Source of the DNA: Lachnospiraceae bacterium
GTDB lineage: Bacteria > Bacillota > Clostridia > Lachnospirales > Lachnospiraceae
Reading direction: 5' to 3'
NCBI GenBank assembly: GCA_910575475.1
Contig: CAJTGD010000001.1
Location: forward strand, 239,357 to 303,356
DNA length: 64,000 nucleotides
Part shown: piece by piece, positions 8,340 through 17,482 of the stretch
Layout: the number at the start of each line of letters is the position of its first letter
Numbering within the stretch: the first letter of the stretch is position 1
Made by a program: the position numbers and the translations under genes
The notes under the pieces: generated by a model
Databases searched by the model: none
What the model was told of the DNA's origin: nothing
Seen by the model: only the letters and a program-made list of their open reading frames with translations

Positions 8340-9770
8340 CTATTCGTCCCAGCGAAGTCCCATACTGTCTGAAAAGTCCTGATAGATTTTCCGGTATTTA
8401 CTGCGCATATGCCCGATCTGATAAGCAGAGACTACCCTCTGATAACCGTTTTCTCCCATCTGAAGACGCATGGGCTCGTTTCGCGCCAGATCTACCATGG
8501 CCTGTGCGATCTCCTCCACATTCATGATATGGACCACGATTCCTGCATCGCCGAAATCATCGTTTTCTCCATAGATCAGCCCACGGCAGTTTCCGACATC
8601 CGTCGCAATGGCAGGCTTGTGCGCCGCAAAGCCTTCCAGGATCGTTAGCGGCTGGCCTTCACTGATGCTTGTCAGGATCGTCATATCCATCCTGCCCAGA
8701 TAATCCCGGATATCAATCCTTCCGGTAAATACGACATCTGTAACTCCCAGCGCCTCTACCTGCTCCAGACATTCACGCGCATATCCCTCGTCCTCGTCCC
8801 TGGGCCCCATAATCCACAGCTTCAGCCTTGGTTCTCTCTCCTTTGCAAAGCTGAATGCCTGAATCATTGTCTTCACATCCTTGATCGGAGTCACACGGAG
8901 CACCGCGCCGACATTGATCTTTCCCTCATCTTCCTCTGTCTTGCCCGGAATATCCTTCAGCCTCTCCAGGGCGACCCCATTGGGCGTCACCATCGTTTTT
9001 TCCACCGGACAGCCCAGATCAACCTGAAGCTCTCTGGCATACTCGTAAAGACTGGTCACCAGATCCGCCTTCTCATATGCCAGCTTTGACATCTTCTTAA
9101 ACTGATCGATCCATATGTTTTTATAGACGCCCTGAACCCAGTCCGCCCGGAGCAGTTCCTCTTCCCGTTCCCTGGTATAGATCCCGTGCTCAGAGATCAG
9201 GAATCGGCTGCCATAGAGTTCCTTCGCCATGCTGCCCAGCACTCCCGCATATCCGGTGGCCAGACAATGGTACAGATCTGCTTTGGGCAGCTTCATTTTT
9301 AAGGTAAACAAAAGCGGCAGATATACGGAACGCACGGTCCATAAAAAATCCGAAAAGACCAGCTGACTGTAGTTCTGATCGTAATATTCTCTTACGATCT
9401 TCAGAAAATCCTCCCCCATCAGCAGCTTATCCAGAGAAACCGGCTTTTCCTGAAACAGCCTGAATACCGCTTCCCATTCCACATTCCGGTTATGCACCAG
9501 ACTGCGAAACGCCTGATACTCCGTCTTGTTCAGTTTTAATTTCTTCCGTCCCTTTCGGTTCCAGTCAACGTCCTCCAGGTACAGTTCATGCACCTCCGTC
9601 ACATTCTCTGGAAGCTGATATGTAAATTTTCCGCTCATGGAGCGGCTACTGATAATGGACAAGATCACAAATTCCAGCTTCGGAAAAGACTGGATCAAGC
9701 CATGTACCCAGCTGGATACCCCGCCTGTCACATATGGATAACATCCTTCTACTACTATGCAGACTCTCAC
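8340..9770 (-). CDS. pelF: PelF-like GT4 glycosyltransferase, copy A
   Basis: 476 residues, starting with GTG at 9770 behind AAAGGAG. The N-terminus CIVVEGCYPYVTGGVSSWVH is the PelF/EpsE signature. The C-terminal half has GRIDIRDYLGRMD and SISEGQPLTILEGFAAHKP, the latter with the GT4 E-x7-E motif. In Pseudomonas aeruginosa PelF is the cytosolic polymerase of Pel, using UDP-GlcNAc/GalNAc; a comparable polymerase role here is inferred. The copy B protein (31576-33123) has the same layout with an extra charged C-terminal tail. It lies between the DUF2194 gene and pelG, the order typical of Gram-positive pel clusters. Confidence 0.92.
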   Translation of the reverse strand: MRVCIVVEGCYPYVTGGVSSWVHGLIQSFPKLEFVILSIISSRSMSGKFTYQLPENVTEVHELYLEDVDWNRKGRKKLKLNKTEYQAFRSLVHNRNVEWEAVFRLFQEKPVSLDKLLMGEDFLKIVREYYDQNYSQLVFSDFLWTVRSVYLPLLFTLKMKLPKADLYHCLATGYAGVLGSMAKELYGSRFLISEHGIYTREREEELLRADWVQGVYKNIWIDQFKKMSKLAYEKADLVTSLYEYARELQVDLGCPVEKTMVTPNGVALERLKDIPGKTEEDEGKINVGAVLRVTPIKDVKTMIQAFSFAKEREPRLKLWIMGPRDEDEGYARECLEQVEALGVTDVVFTGRIDIRDYLGRMDMTILTSISEGQPLTILEGFAAHKPAIATDVGNCRGLIYGENDDFGDAGIVVHIMNVEEIAQAMVDLARNEPMRLQMGENGYQRVVSAYQIGHMRSKYRKIYQDFSDSMGLRWDE

Positions 9771-9810
9771 TTGATAACTCCTTTCAGAAGGCTAATATAC
9801 CCCAAACAAA

Positions 9811-11694
9811 CTAATAATAAAATCTCTCATCGACCGGTTTGAGCAGGATCGTAAGATCATTTCTTTTTGCTTCGATCAGATAAGCACCATCTTCCAGCTC
9901 CTGAAAATCTCCGCCTTCCACTTCTTCTATACCGCTTTTGTAGGTTCTGAAAACAAACCATGCCGGTCCTTCTGTTCCGCTGATCTGGAGGCGAACTTCA
10001 TTTTCAGTCCGGCTTTCCGTATAGTCCAATGCCAGGAAGCTGCGGATCTTTACATCACATTGTGCTGCTGTCGCCCCGGCAAATCCCTGAAACGCCTGTG
10101 CGTATGCATCCACATTTTTTACAAATTCCGTAGCCAGCTCATCCCACGTATCCTTCGCGTCTTCCGGATACGCAATGCGCCCCATATCACAGCACAGGGT
10201 GTAATAGCCCAGCGCGGTTGCCGCACTTCTCATCCTAAAATCCTTTGAATAGGAATATTCCGGTCCATTGACCACCGCCCTCTGCTCTGTAATATGATCT
10301 GTCATATATCCGATCAGTTCGATGTCTTCTTCATCATAGTCCCGGACCACAGTCCTCACCGATGACAGAACGTCCTCCCCCAGGGCAGCCTCGGTCTGCG
10401 CCTCGTCCATGTCACCTGCATAAAAGGATGCGAATTGATAGTCATCAGCCGTTTCTTTTATAAATTTCTGGTCTTCACTTAGCTTCTCATCCATAGGCGT
10501 ATCGGACATATTCCGTCCGTACAGCCCCAGTTCCGCTGATCTTTCGTGCAGGATCTTCATATAATATCTGAGCTGTTCTGGATCCGGAAGCTTCTGGTCC
10601 GAATAGTCATACTGCGGCGCCGCCATACAGGTCAGTCCGATCTGATGATCCTGAAGCGTTGTATCGATCGACGGCCATATATTTTCCTGGAACAGGTACT
10701 TTATAGAGCGTCCGTAGTACTTCTCCATCTCTGCCCTATTCTCATCCGCCACGCCAGGATACCCGGCCAATACGATATTCTGTGCGTTTATGACCGGATA
10801 GATCTCGTAAGGATACATCTCGGATGACATAGCTGACAGAAGTCCAAGCGCCGGGATTCCCTGCATATATCCGCCGTTCACGGCAAATACATACGCCGAT
10901 CCAAAGCTCTTTCGCCAGATCAGGACAGGATAGTCCTCTTTCTCCACTTCCTCGTCTTCCGGAATGCCTTTCATATAGACCTTGGTTCCGGAAGCCAGAG
11001 AATACCATGGAAATGTCAGCTCCATATCCTGATACTTCTGGTCCTCTTCTTCCTCTGCCTTATAGACCATCTCACCGCCCAGCAGGAAACCGCTGTACAG
11101 ATGGATCCCCGCCGCTGTGGTCTCGTCCTGCTCCACCTCTCTGATACCGAGCAGTTCCCGGATATGCGCATTCCTTTTTATCACAGACGGCTCAGGAAGC
11201 GTTGCAAAGATCAGGTGGATCCCCCGTGTCACACACTCCGTCAATAACTCTGCTTCTTCCCTCTGATCCCAGTCTACATACTCTGAATCGATCACCAGCA
11301 TCTCCGGAAGTCCCATATCCTGCTCTGCCTTATCATACGATGTCAGTGAATCATACCCGTCAATATCACGCTTCGTATACAAAGCCCATTTCTCCGCTGC
11401 CTCACGAAGCTCTCCTTTTGGATCACCGATGCACACCACTCTGCCGCGGGGAACGTAAGACATCTCATCCACAGCCCCGGTTTCCGCCTTTTTCTGTACG
11501 GACTCCCTTCCATCCTTCTGGCTGTCCGGTATGTACATGCTGACTTTGGACGGATAGTCTTCTGCCGTCCCTGTGACAAAAGCATTCACTTCATAATCAT
11601 TGGACCAGTCCTTTAGTTCATTGACAAACAGACACAGAAAGAATATAACCGACATCAGTATTGTAATTATGAAAAAATTCCGGCGCGATACCAT
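9811..11694 (-). CDS. DUF2194 protein, PelA-like extracellular component, copy A
   Basis: 627 residues with a signal-anchor helix at residues 7-25, so most of the protein lies outside. Residues about 85-190 match DUF2194 as seen near Pel genes, including a PEMLVIDSEYVDWDQ block. The middle has an NGGYMQGIPALG stretch, and the last 90 residues form a beta-rich region. DUF2194 proteins accompany pelF and pelG in clostridia, and their C-terminal part may correspond to the deacetylase-like portion of PelA, but I do not see a clear metal-binding His/Asp set. A close paralogue lies at 33138-34976. The function is probably polymer modification or a structural part of the export machine. Confidence 0.75.
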   Translation of the reverse strand: MVSRRNFFIITILMSVIFFLCLFVNELKDWSNDYEVNAFVTGTAEDYPSKVSMYIPDSQKDGRESVQKKAETGAVDEMSYVPRGRVVCIGDPKGELREAAEKWALYTKRDIDGYDSLTSYDKAEQDMGLPEMLVIDSEYVDWDQREEAELLTECVTRGIHLIFATLPEPSVIKRNAHIRELLGIREVEQDETTAAGIHLYSGFLLGGEMVYKAEEEEDQKYQDMELTFPWYSLASGTKVYMKGIPEDEEVEKEDYPVLIWRKSFGSAYVFAVNGGYMQGIPALGLLSAMSSEMYPYEIYPVINAQNIVLAGYPGVADENRAEMEKYYGRSIKYLFQENIWPSIDTTLQDHQIGLTCMAAPQYDYSDQKLPDPEQLRYYMKILHERSAELGLYGRNMSDTPMDEKLSEDQKFIKETADDYQFASFYAGDMDEAQTEAALGEDVLSSVRTVVRDYDEEDIELIGYMTDHITEQRAVVNGPEYSYSKDFRMRSAATALGYYTLCCDMGRIAYPEDAKDTWDELATEFVKNVDAYAQAFQGFAGATAAQCDVKIRSFLALDYTESRTENEVRLQISGTEGPAWFVFRTYKSGIEEVEGGDFQELEDGAYLIEAKRNDLTILLKPVDERFYY

Positions 11695-11705
11695 ATTCCC
11701 TTCTC

Positions 11706-13968
11706 CTAATCCTTCTTCATCTTATCATATCCGTTATATCCGTAATCGATCGCAAAATTATACAGGCTGTATTCATTCTGCCTTACACGATAGCACACGA
11801 AATCATCCGACTCGTAATAGACCTCCATCTCATTCGGATAAAGTTCTTTAAAAGCCTGTGCCCAATAGTACATATGGGACATCGTGATCCATCTGTCCTC
11901 TTCAAGGTACGGCAGGATCCCCGGCTTATCCGAGAGCGGCTTCCTTGCTCCCTCCTGCGATACTTCCCTGTCCGGTTTTTCCAATGTCATATAATCGCGG
12001 TACAATACCGGGATCTTTTCGACAAAAAAGTAAACGGTGGATGTCGGTATCTTAATTGAAGTATCTTCATCAAGAGAACGCATATTTCTTAAAAACTTGA
12101 TCAGCTCATAGTGATATCCCTGTTTATAGTCGCCAATCATCTGACGTTCATCATTGGCAGAGCAGATCGTCCAGGCCTCCTCTTTATTCTCTCGTATGAT
12201 ATTATTCAGACAGATGACAGAGCCATTTGTCTCATATGCATTTATAAAAAGCGGACTTCTCAGCCCCTCTTTCGCCGTCATGACACAAGCTGCCGTCAAA
12301 ACCGCAAACGAACAGAAATTGAGGAGCTTTGCCTTCCTGAACAGTACATATAATAAAGAGTCCACACAAAGTCCCCAGGCTACCGGGATTCCATATCCCA
12401 GATATACAGAATAACGGGACACATCCAGGATCTGCACGATCCCAAATTCCAGTGAAGCCTGCAGGACTGCCATGACCGCCATGTAAGCTCCGACCGATAC
12501 CAGAACAGCGCCATATTCTGCTTTTCGAAACAGGTACCCCAAAAGCCCCATTCCCAAAAGGATACCGATGCTGACTAGGATCACCTGTCCGGTCTTCATA
12601 TCATACACTACATAATATTCCAGCCTGTCCAGAATGGTCTCAAGTGCACTAAGTCCCTCTTCCGCGGCGCCTGCCTGAGTATGCGACGATGTAGAAGCTT
12701 CCCACTGGGTCATGCCCCAATTCAGAGATTCCTGCAAAGGCGTCCCGAAAAGAAACGCGATCCCCATAGGCAGTATAGCCATAAAAAGCCCGCCAATTCC
12801 CGCCACCACGATCCGTTTCAAATATTGCCACCGGAAAACCCGGAAACAAAATCCGCCCCCGATCGCAATACAGAACAGACCGGCGATAAATGTATTATAA
12901 AAGTGGATCGCCAGGGTCAGGGAAACACTGACAGCAAACATGGTCAGGTATATCCCTGCGGCCGTCACAGTCTCTTCCCACCTTTTTGGGTTCTTTGCTT
13001 TTCCGGCATCCGGTCCGCCTGCCGGATAATCTGCCGTTTCTCCCTCATCAGGAAGAGCACGCTTGAATACCGGATTCTTTTCCTGCAAAAACGCGATCGC
13101 AAAATACGCGACCGGCAGGATAAAGATCATTCCCATCTCCTGGGGCAGGGTCGCATGATACCGGATATAGGTATAGTAATATAATCTGTTCGATACGATA
13201 TATATGATGACCCCGATATACGGAGCATACCGTGACTTGCACACATTCCGCAGAAACACCAGCAGCATCATATGAGCCATAACCGTCTGCACCACATAAA
13301 AAAGCCTGAGCAGCACGTTCGTATGTATCCCGAACAGTCCGTGCAGATAATATAGCAGACAATGCATCCCGAACGGATACACGCCGTCCGCGAAGATATT
13401 GTTATGCCCCATCTCATTGATCCAATAGTTGTGCACCGCAATATCCGAGGCTCCGTAGCCATAGACATTGACTGCATTGCTTCCGTACATATACACCAGG
13501 AGCACCGTCAGGCCGGATATCAGCAGCATTTCCAGGCCGTATCTCTTGGACCATTCTCTGCTCTTTTTGCCGATCGCTCCAAAAAATCTTCTCCGTCTTT
13601 TTCTCATACGGAGAAGCAGCGTCTTTCTTCCTGTTTCCCCTCCCAGGACAAGCATGATCTGCCCCCAGCCATTTTTCCAGAAGCTGCAGAAAAGAGCCTC
13701 TGTATCTGCGGACTGCTGTCGCTGTAAACGGAGCTGCCGTTCCGAGGAACAATGTCAGCCGGCAAGAGATATGTAAAAACTGAAGCAGGTACACCAGATT
13801 GATGATATAAAAATTTCCCGCCAGAAAATATATCATGAACCTCACGGACACACTGCCGAAGCCGGCAAGCCATTTACGCAGGAACAGCCACGGCAGCAAC
13901 AGTACCGCGATAAAATACGCCGCCGCGATCCCCGCGAGCTGCAATCCAGTAAGTATCGCCATTGACAT
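11706..13968 (-). pseudogene. Large polytopic membrane protein, copy A, split by a frameshift
   Basis: The gene starts at an ATG at 13968 (GGAGG site) directly after pelE. Its first 100 or so codons encode three hydrophobic helices, then the frame fails after EKWLG near 13,660. The frame one base later continues with 649 residues of a protein with about 10 more helices to 11706. The total span is 754 codons plus one base, as expected for a one-base insertion, and a run of five G's (13661-13669 area) is the likely site. The paralogue in copy B (27629-29998, 789 residues) is intact and has the same N-terminal helices, supporting one original gene. The family resembles membrane glycosyltransferases of the GT-C kind with a large outer loop. 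It may be phase variable, truly broken, or a sequencing error. Confidence 0.7.
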
Positions 13969-13970
13969 CG

Positions 13971-14945
13971 TTATTGCCTCCTTGTGCTGAAGATCCGGAT
14001 CAGTTCCAGTGTTTCACGGTCGATCACCACATCTGACTTTTTCAGAGTGTCCAGAGTCTGGAAGAAAGCCTCTCTGTCCTGCCTTGCAAAATAAAGCTTC
14101 AGTTTACAGGTATATGTCAAAAGTTCGTCCGGATATTGTGCTTCCATGCGCAGGCACCATTTTTCAGTGTTTCCATAATCCTTCAGATCTAATGTCCTGA
14201 GGCAGAGCGCCTCATACCTCTCAAGCGTGATCCTGGAAGCATCCTTCTCATAGAGTAGTTCGCCTGTCTCGGCCATCTCATTCACAAATTTGCGCTGTTC
14301 ATGCTCTGAAAAAATGTGCTGCTTTAGGATATGATCCATATAATCTATCAATAACTCTTCGCTCTCGGTATCCTGGTTCTCCTTCTCCCGGATCTGCCGG
14401 AGCTGCTTTTGTACAAATAAACGGAATTTATTCAGTTCGTCTGATAAGACCGCAGCCGCATAGTGCGAAGTCTCCGAATCTTCACTGTCCAGTGCAAGTG
14501 TAATGGAGGCCAGTGAATTTCTGATATCCTCCCGCATCACATTTACAAACACGGACCGCAGATCTTTTTTCTCATTTACCAGGAGGGCCTCCTCCAGAGG
14601 AATGATATCGCGCTCTGATGCCTCATCCGCTTTTTGATTGGTTTTTACTCGCTTTTTACTAAAAACAACATCTGTTAGATTTGCGTCCCTCCAGAATACA
14701 AACAGATAAAACAGATGTCCCATCAGGAAAAACAGCGGAACAAGGACCGGACACAGAAGCATTTCAATGAAACGGATCACATAGGATCTCCTGTTATCGT
14801 ACAAGACCTCCGTATGGTTCTCCTCCGCAAGCGCGGCCCGGCCCGGCACCGCGATCAAGATCCCTGCCAGCAGGTAAATGACTGACACGATCAGGTTGGC
14901 CGCGAGGATCATCAAAAAAATGTATTCATCTCTTGCCAGAGTCAT
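13971..14945 (-). CDS. pelE: PelE-like membrane protein, copy A
   Basis: 324 residues. Two long N-terminal hydrophobic helices (about residues 9-35 and 55-85) precede a cytoplasmic alpha-helical region of paired helices resembling TPR repeats, ending in an ETLELIRIFST-type tail shared with copy B. In Pel systems PelE bridges PelD and the polymerase PelF at the membrane. Its ATG overlaps the stop of the SDR-PelD gene by four bases (ATGA) with GGAGG seven bases upstream, so the two are translationally coupled. The call rests on gene order and topology as much as on sequence, since PelE is poorly conserved. Confidence 0.75.
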   Translation of the reverse strand: MTLARDEYIFLMILAANLIVSVIYLLAGILIAVPGRAALAEENHTEVLYDNRRSYVIRFIEMLLCPVLVPLFFLMGHLFYLFVFWRDANLTDVVFSKKRVKTNQKADEASERDIIPLEEALLVNEKKDLRSVFVNVMREDIRNSLASITLALDSEDSETSHYAAAVLSDELNKFRLFVQKQLRQIREKENQDTESEELLIDYMDHILKQHIFSEHEQRKFVNEMAETGELLYEKDASRITLERYEALCLRTLDLKDYGNTEKWCLRMEAQYPDELLTYTCKLKLYFARQDREAFFQTLDTLKKSDVVIDRETLELIRIFSTRRQ

Positions 14946-17125
14946 AGTACCGCCTCCTCATCAATCCGGCACGCATAACCCAACTCGCGGAAGCGGTCTG
15001 TGATACCTCCCAAATTCTCCTTATTGGTATTTGGCAGCAGCGCATACAGCCTGCCTCCTTTGAAGATTCCCAGGTAATCTGTCTGACGCATGGCGGTACC
15101 AAGCGCACCTGCCACAGACTCGTAATTCTGTCCGCCGGTCTCGATCTCCAACAGTATATATTCCGTCAAGCCTTTATCCTTCGCATCAAAAAATGCCTTG
15201 GCCAGATGGGTAAACGCTTCCTCCTCCAGCACTCTCGTGCCCTCCACATAGCGCTGGTTTCTGAGCGCATCTAGGTAGCGGTTCGCACGCACGACTGCGT
15301 TCTGGATCAGATATCCTACGATCGTCAGCCGGTTCGCCTCTCCAAGTGTCATGCGCTCCCACGGAACCCCCCAGAGCATGATGATCAGCTGCATATCATC
15401 CTCCGAATACACAGCGCTTGCCATCATCGGCATCTGTTCGTCCATATTCCTATTGATATAGACCCGGCGCTCTTTCAGTTCAGCGTACAGATCCTCCATT
15501 CCCGTATACTTTATAGAATTGCCCAGCCGCCTCGCTTCCGGAGACGTCGCCGAAAACAGTCTCGCGTAGTCTCTGTTTGCCACATTATAAACGGCCACAT
15601 CCCGGCAGTCCATCAGCCTGGACAGCACCTGCGCCGCATAAAAAAGTACCTCTTCCGGTCCATACTGTTCCAGAGAAGAAGAAACTTCATATATCTTCCC
15701 AAGGCTTTCCCGGTGATTAACCACCTGTGATTCAAAATTATGCTTTAGCTTTACATTGCTGTCATTGATATCTTCAATGTCTTTGAGCTGTCCGTTCAGA
15801 TATTGGACCCTGCATCTTCCCTCATCCCTGATAAATCTCAGCTGATCCTTGATATAGCCCACTGACAGCCCCACAATAAAAAGCTGTGCCATCCACACAT
15901 ATGTATTATAATCCAGAAGCACCTCAAATAAACTAATGTCTGACATCTGCTGATCACAGTAACCGAGTACCGCAAGAAATGCCGAAAAAACAGCCTGCTG
16001 CTGCCCATGCACAAGTGCAAGCAAAAGTACATACAGCAGATAAATATCCAGCTTCCCCAAAAACGCACTGTCCGCTGCTCTGCCATTCAAGAAATAGGCC
16101 AGCGCAAAGACCGCCAATGACTCCGCGAACGGAATCAGTGCCTTACAGATCTTCTGGATATGGTTCCAGATCTTCAGTGCCAGCCCGCCGCCCTCATCTT
16201 CCTCGGAAAGGAAAGAACTGCTGTGCCGCATCATATATTGGGCGATCTGCTTGATTCCATCCTCATAATCATGAAACAGTTCATAGTCAAACTCTGCCTC
16301 ATACCTGCTTCCGTCCAGGACCACACGGCTGTTCGCGCCTACCGAATTATCAATCACTGAGACAGACGCCCCCATCTGTTCTTTTATCAGCTCCGCAAGC
16401 TGCTTTTCATTGATCGTCTTCATAGAGGAAATGTTGTAAACAGAGTGCTCCGGCTCGGCCCTGCACATGACTCTGTAAGCCAGCTCCACGGCATCATTCA
16501 GATAGATCATGGAAAAGGCCCTTCTTTCATTTGCCGAGATCTTCCCTGTCTTTAAAGCTTCCAGGCACATCCGGAAACAATGATCGTCTCCGGCCGTTCC
16601 CTTTTCCGGGATCCAATACATATGGTCAAACCGGAGGATCTGCGTATCCATGCCCTGTGTCCTGCGGAAATTCTCACAGGTCTCCTCTCCCTGGACCAGG
16701 GCCATCGCTTTGAAGCCCTTCGGAGATACCGGCTCGACCTCCGTGATCTTATCAATATATACATCGCCAAACACTTCATGGGAAGAAAAATAGATAAACT
16801 TACAGCCTTTGACTACGCTGCATGCAGATAAAATATTTACAATTCCCGCCACATAGCGCACAGACTCCTGCCTGGCATCTTCCTGCCAGTCAAAATTCGT
16901 ATCAAATGCCCCCGTAAATACGACAGCATCTGGTCTGGTACTCTCAAAAATGTCTTTTATACTTCCACTCTCATAGGCAAAATCATATTTTTCAAATACC
17001 TTTTTGTAGGAAAACCGATTGTTTTTCTGCCCTGTCAGCAGATATACGCGATGTCCGTTCTTAGTCAGTTTACTGATCACCGCATCCATCAGCACACTGC
17101 CGCCGCCTATCAATAATACAACCAT
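14942..17125 (-). CDS. pelD: PelD-like c-di-GMP receptor fused to an SDR (epimerase-like) domain, copy A
   Basis: 727 residues from the ATG at 17125; an ATG at 17137 is an alternative, but the copy B protein starts at the matching MxVLLIGG. Domains: residues 1-290 an extended SDR (NAD-dependent epimerase-like) fold, about 335-430 four membrane helices, 430-465 a coil, 470-610 a GAF domain, and 620-727 a degenerate GGDEF domain. The I-site RQTD is at 680-683, and the active-site signature five residues later is KGGRL instead of GGDEF, which suits a c-di-GMP receptor that makes no c-di-GMP, as PelD does. The SDR part reads SPKGFKAMALVQGEE where families have Y-x3-K, so the catalytic pair is absent. 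First gene of copy A, coupled to pelE. Confidence 0.88.
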   Translation of the reverse strand: MVVLLIGGGSVLMDAVISKLTKNGHRVYLLTGQKNNRFSYKKVFEKYDFAYESGSIKDIFESTRPDAVVFTGAFDTNFDWQEDARQESVRYVAGIVNILSACSVVKGCKFIYFSSHEVFGDVYIDKITEVEPVSPKGFKAMALVQGEETCENFRRTQGMDTQILRFDHMYWIPEKGTAGDDHCFRMCLEALKTGKISANERRAFSMIYLNDAVELAYRVMCRAEPEHSVYNISSMKTINEKQLAELIKEQMGASVSVIDNSVGANSRVVLDGSRYEAEFDYELFHDYEDGIKQIAQYMMRHSSSFLSEEDEGGGLALKIWNHIQKICKALIPFAESLAVFALAYFLNGRAADSAFLGKLDIYLLYVLLLALVHGQQQAVFSAFLAVLGYCDQQMSDISLFEVLLDYNTYVWMAQLFIVGLSVGYIKDQLRFIRDEGRCRVQYLNGQLKDIEDINDSNVKLKHNFESQVVNHRESLGKIYEVSSSLEQYGPEEVLFYAAQVLSRLMDCRDVAVYNVANRDYARLFSATSPEARRLGNSIKYTGMEDLYAELKERRVYINRNMDEQMPMMASAVYSEDDMQLIIMLWGVPWERMTLGEANRLTIVGYLIQNAVVRANRYLDALRNQRYVEGTRVLEEEAFTHLAKAFFDAKDKGLTEYILLEIETGGQNYESVAGALGTAMRQTDYLGIFKGGRLYALLPNTNKENLGGITDRFRELGYACRIDEEAVL

Positions 17126-17171
17126 CCTGTTCACCATTTTCTTTATAATTTTTTCTCTCAGGAGTATACAC

Positions 17172-17206
17172 AAAAAGGGCACCTTTCTAAATAAAAAGTA
17201 TGCCCT
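17172..17206 (-). promoter_or_regulatory. Leader hairpin of copy A (terminator-like, conserved with copy B)
   Basis: On the minus strand a stem GGGCA/TGCCC with an inner CTTT/AAAG helix closes an A/T-rich loop and is followed by TTTTTGTG, between the promoter at 17241-17269 and the pelD ATG. The copy B leader has the same element at 38203-38243, with the outer stem changed to GGTAA/TTACC and the inner sequences ACTTTTTAT and TTAGAAAGGT kept. Changing stem letters while keeping the pairing suggests a selected RNA structure, perhaps an attenuator or an antitermination site. Confidence 0.6.
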
Positions 17207-17240
17207 GACCGAACTTTGGCCCAATCCTTTTACTGAGTAA

Positions 17241-17269
17241 ATATTATCATAATCTGCATATTTTTTCAA
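17241..17269 (-). promoter_or_regulatory. Promoter of polysaccharide copy A
   Basis: TTGAAA (17264-17269) and TAATAT (17241-17246) with exactly 17 bases between, followed by TTACTCA. The copy B promoter at 38356-38384 has the same hexamers, spacing and downstream TTACTCA, which strongly supports both. Confidence 0.75.
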
Positions 17270-17273
17270 TGCC

Positions 17274-17305
17274 TACCTTACTCTAAAAGGACTTTTTAGC
17301 AGGTA
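17274..17305. promoter_or_regulatory. Dyad between divergent promoters (possible operator)
   Basis: TACCT (17274-17278) and CTAAAAG (17283-17289) are mirrored by CTTTTTAG (17292-17299) and AGGTA (17301-17305). The dyad lies just upstream of both the minus-strand copy A promoter and the plus-strand promoter at 17335, outside either transcript, so a DNA-binding site is more likely than an RNA hairpin. No regulator can be assigned. Confidence 0.4.
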
Positions 17306-17334
17306 TTGCTTCACGGCCGTGAACTATAATGATA

Positions 17335-17363
17335 TTGAAACCGGCACGTAATAGCAGTATAAT
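17335..17363 (+). promoter_or_regulatory. Promoter for the GT2 gene
   Basis: TTGAAA (17335-17340) and a perfect TATAAT (17358-17363) with 17-base spacing, 120 bases before the start codon at 17483. Confidence 0.75.
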
Positions 17364-17482
17364 AGTAATATATTTTTGAATGCCTGAGAGAAAGGGGGAT
17401 TGGAAGGTGAACAGCGGACAAACTGCGGAAGGAGTTGCTGTTTTCGTTCCGATTCCTTCACAAACATCACAAGGAGGACCCT

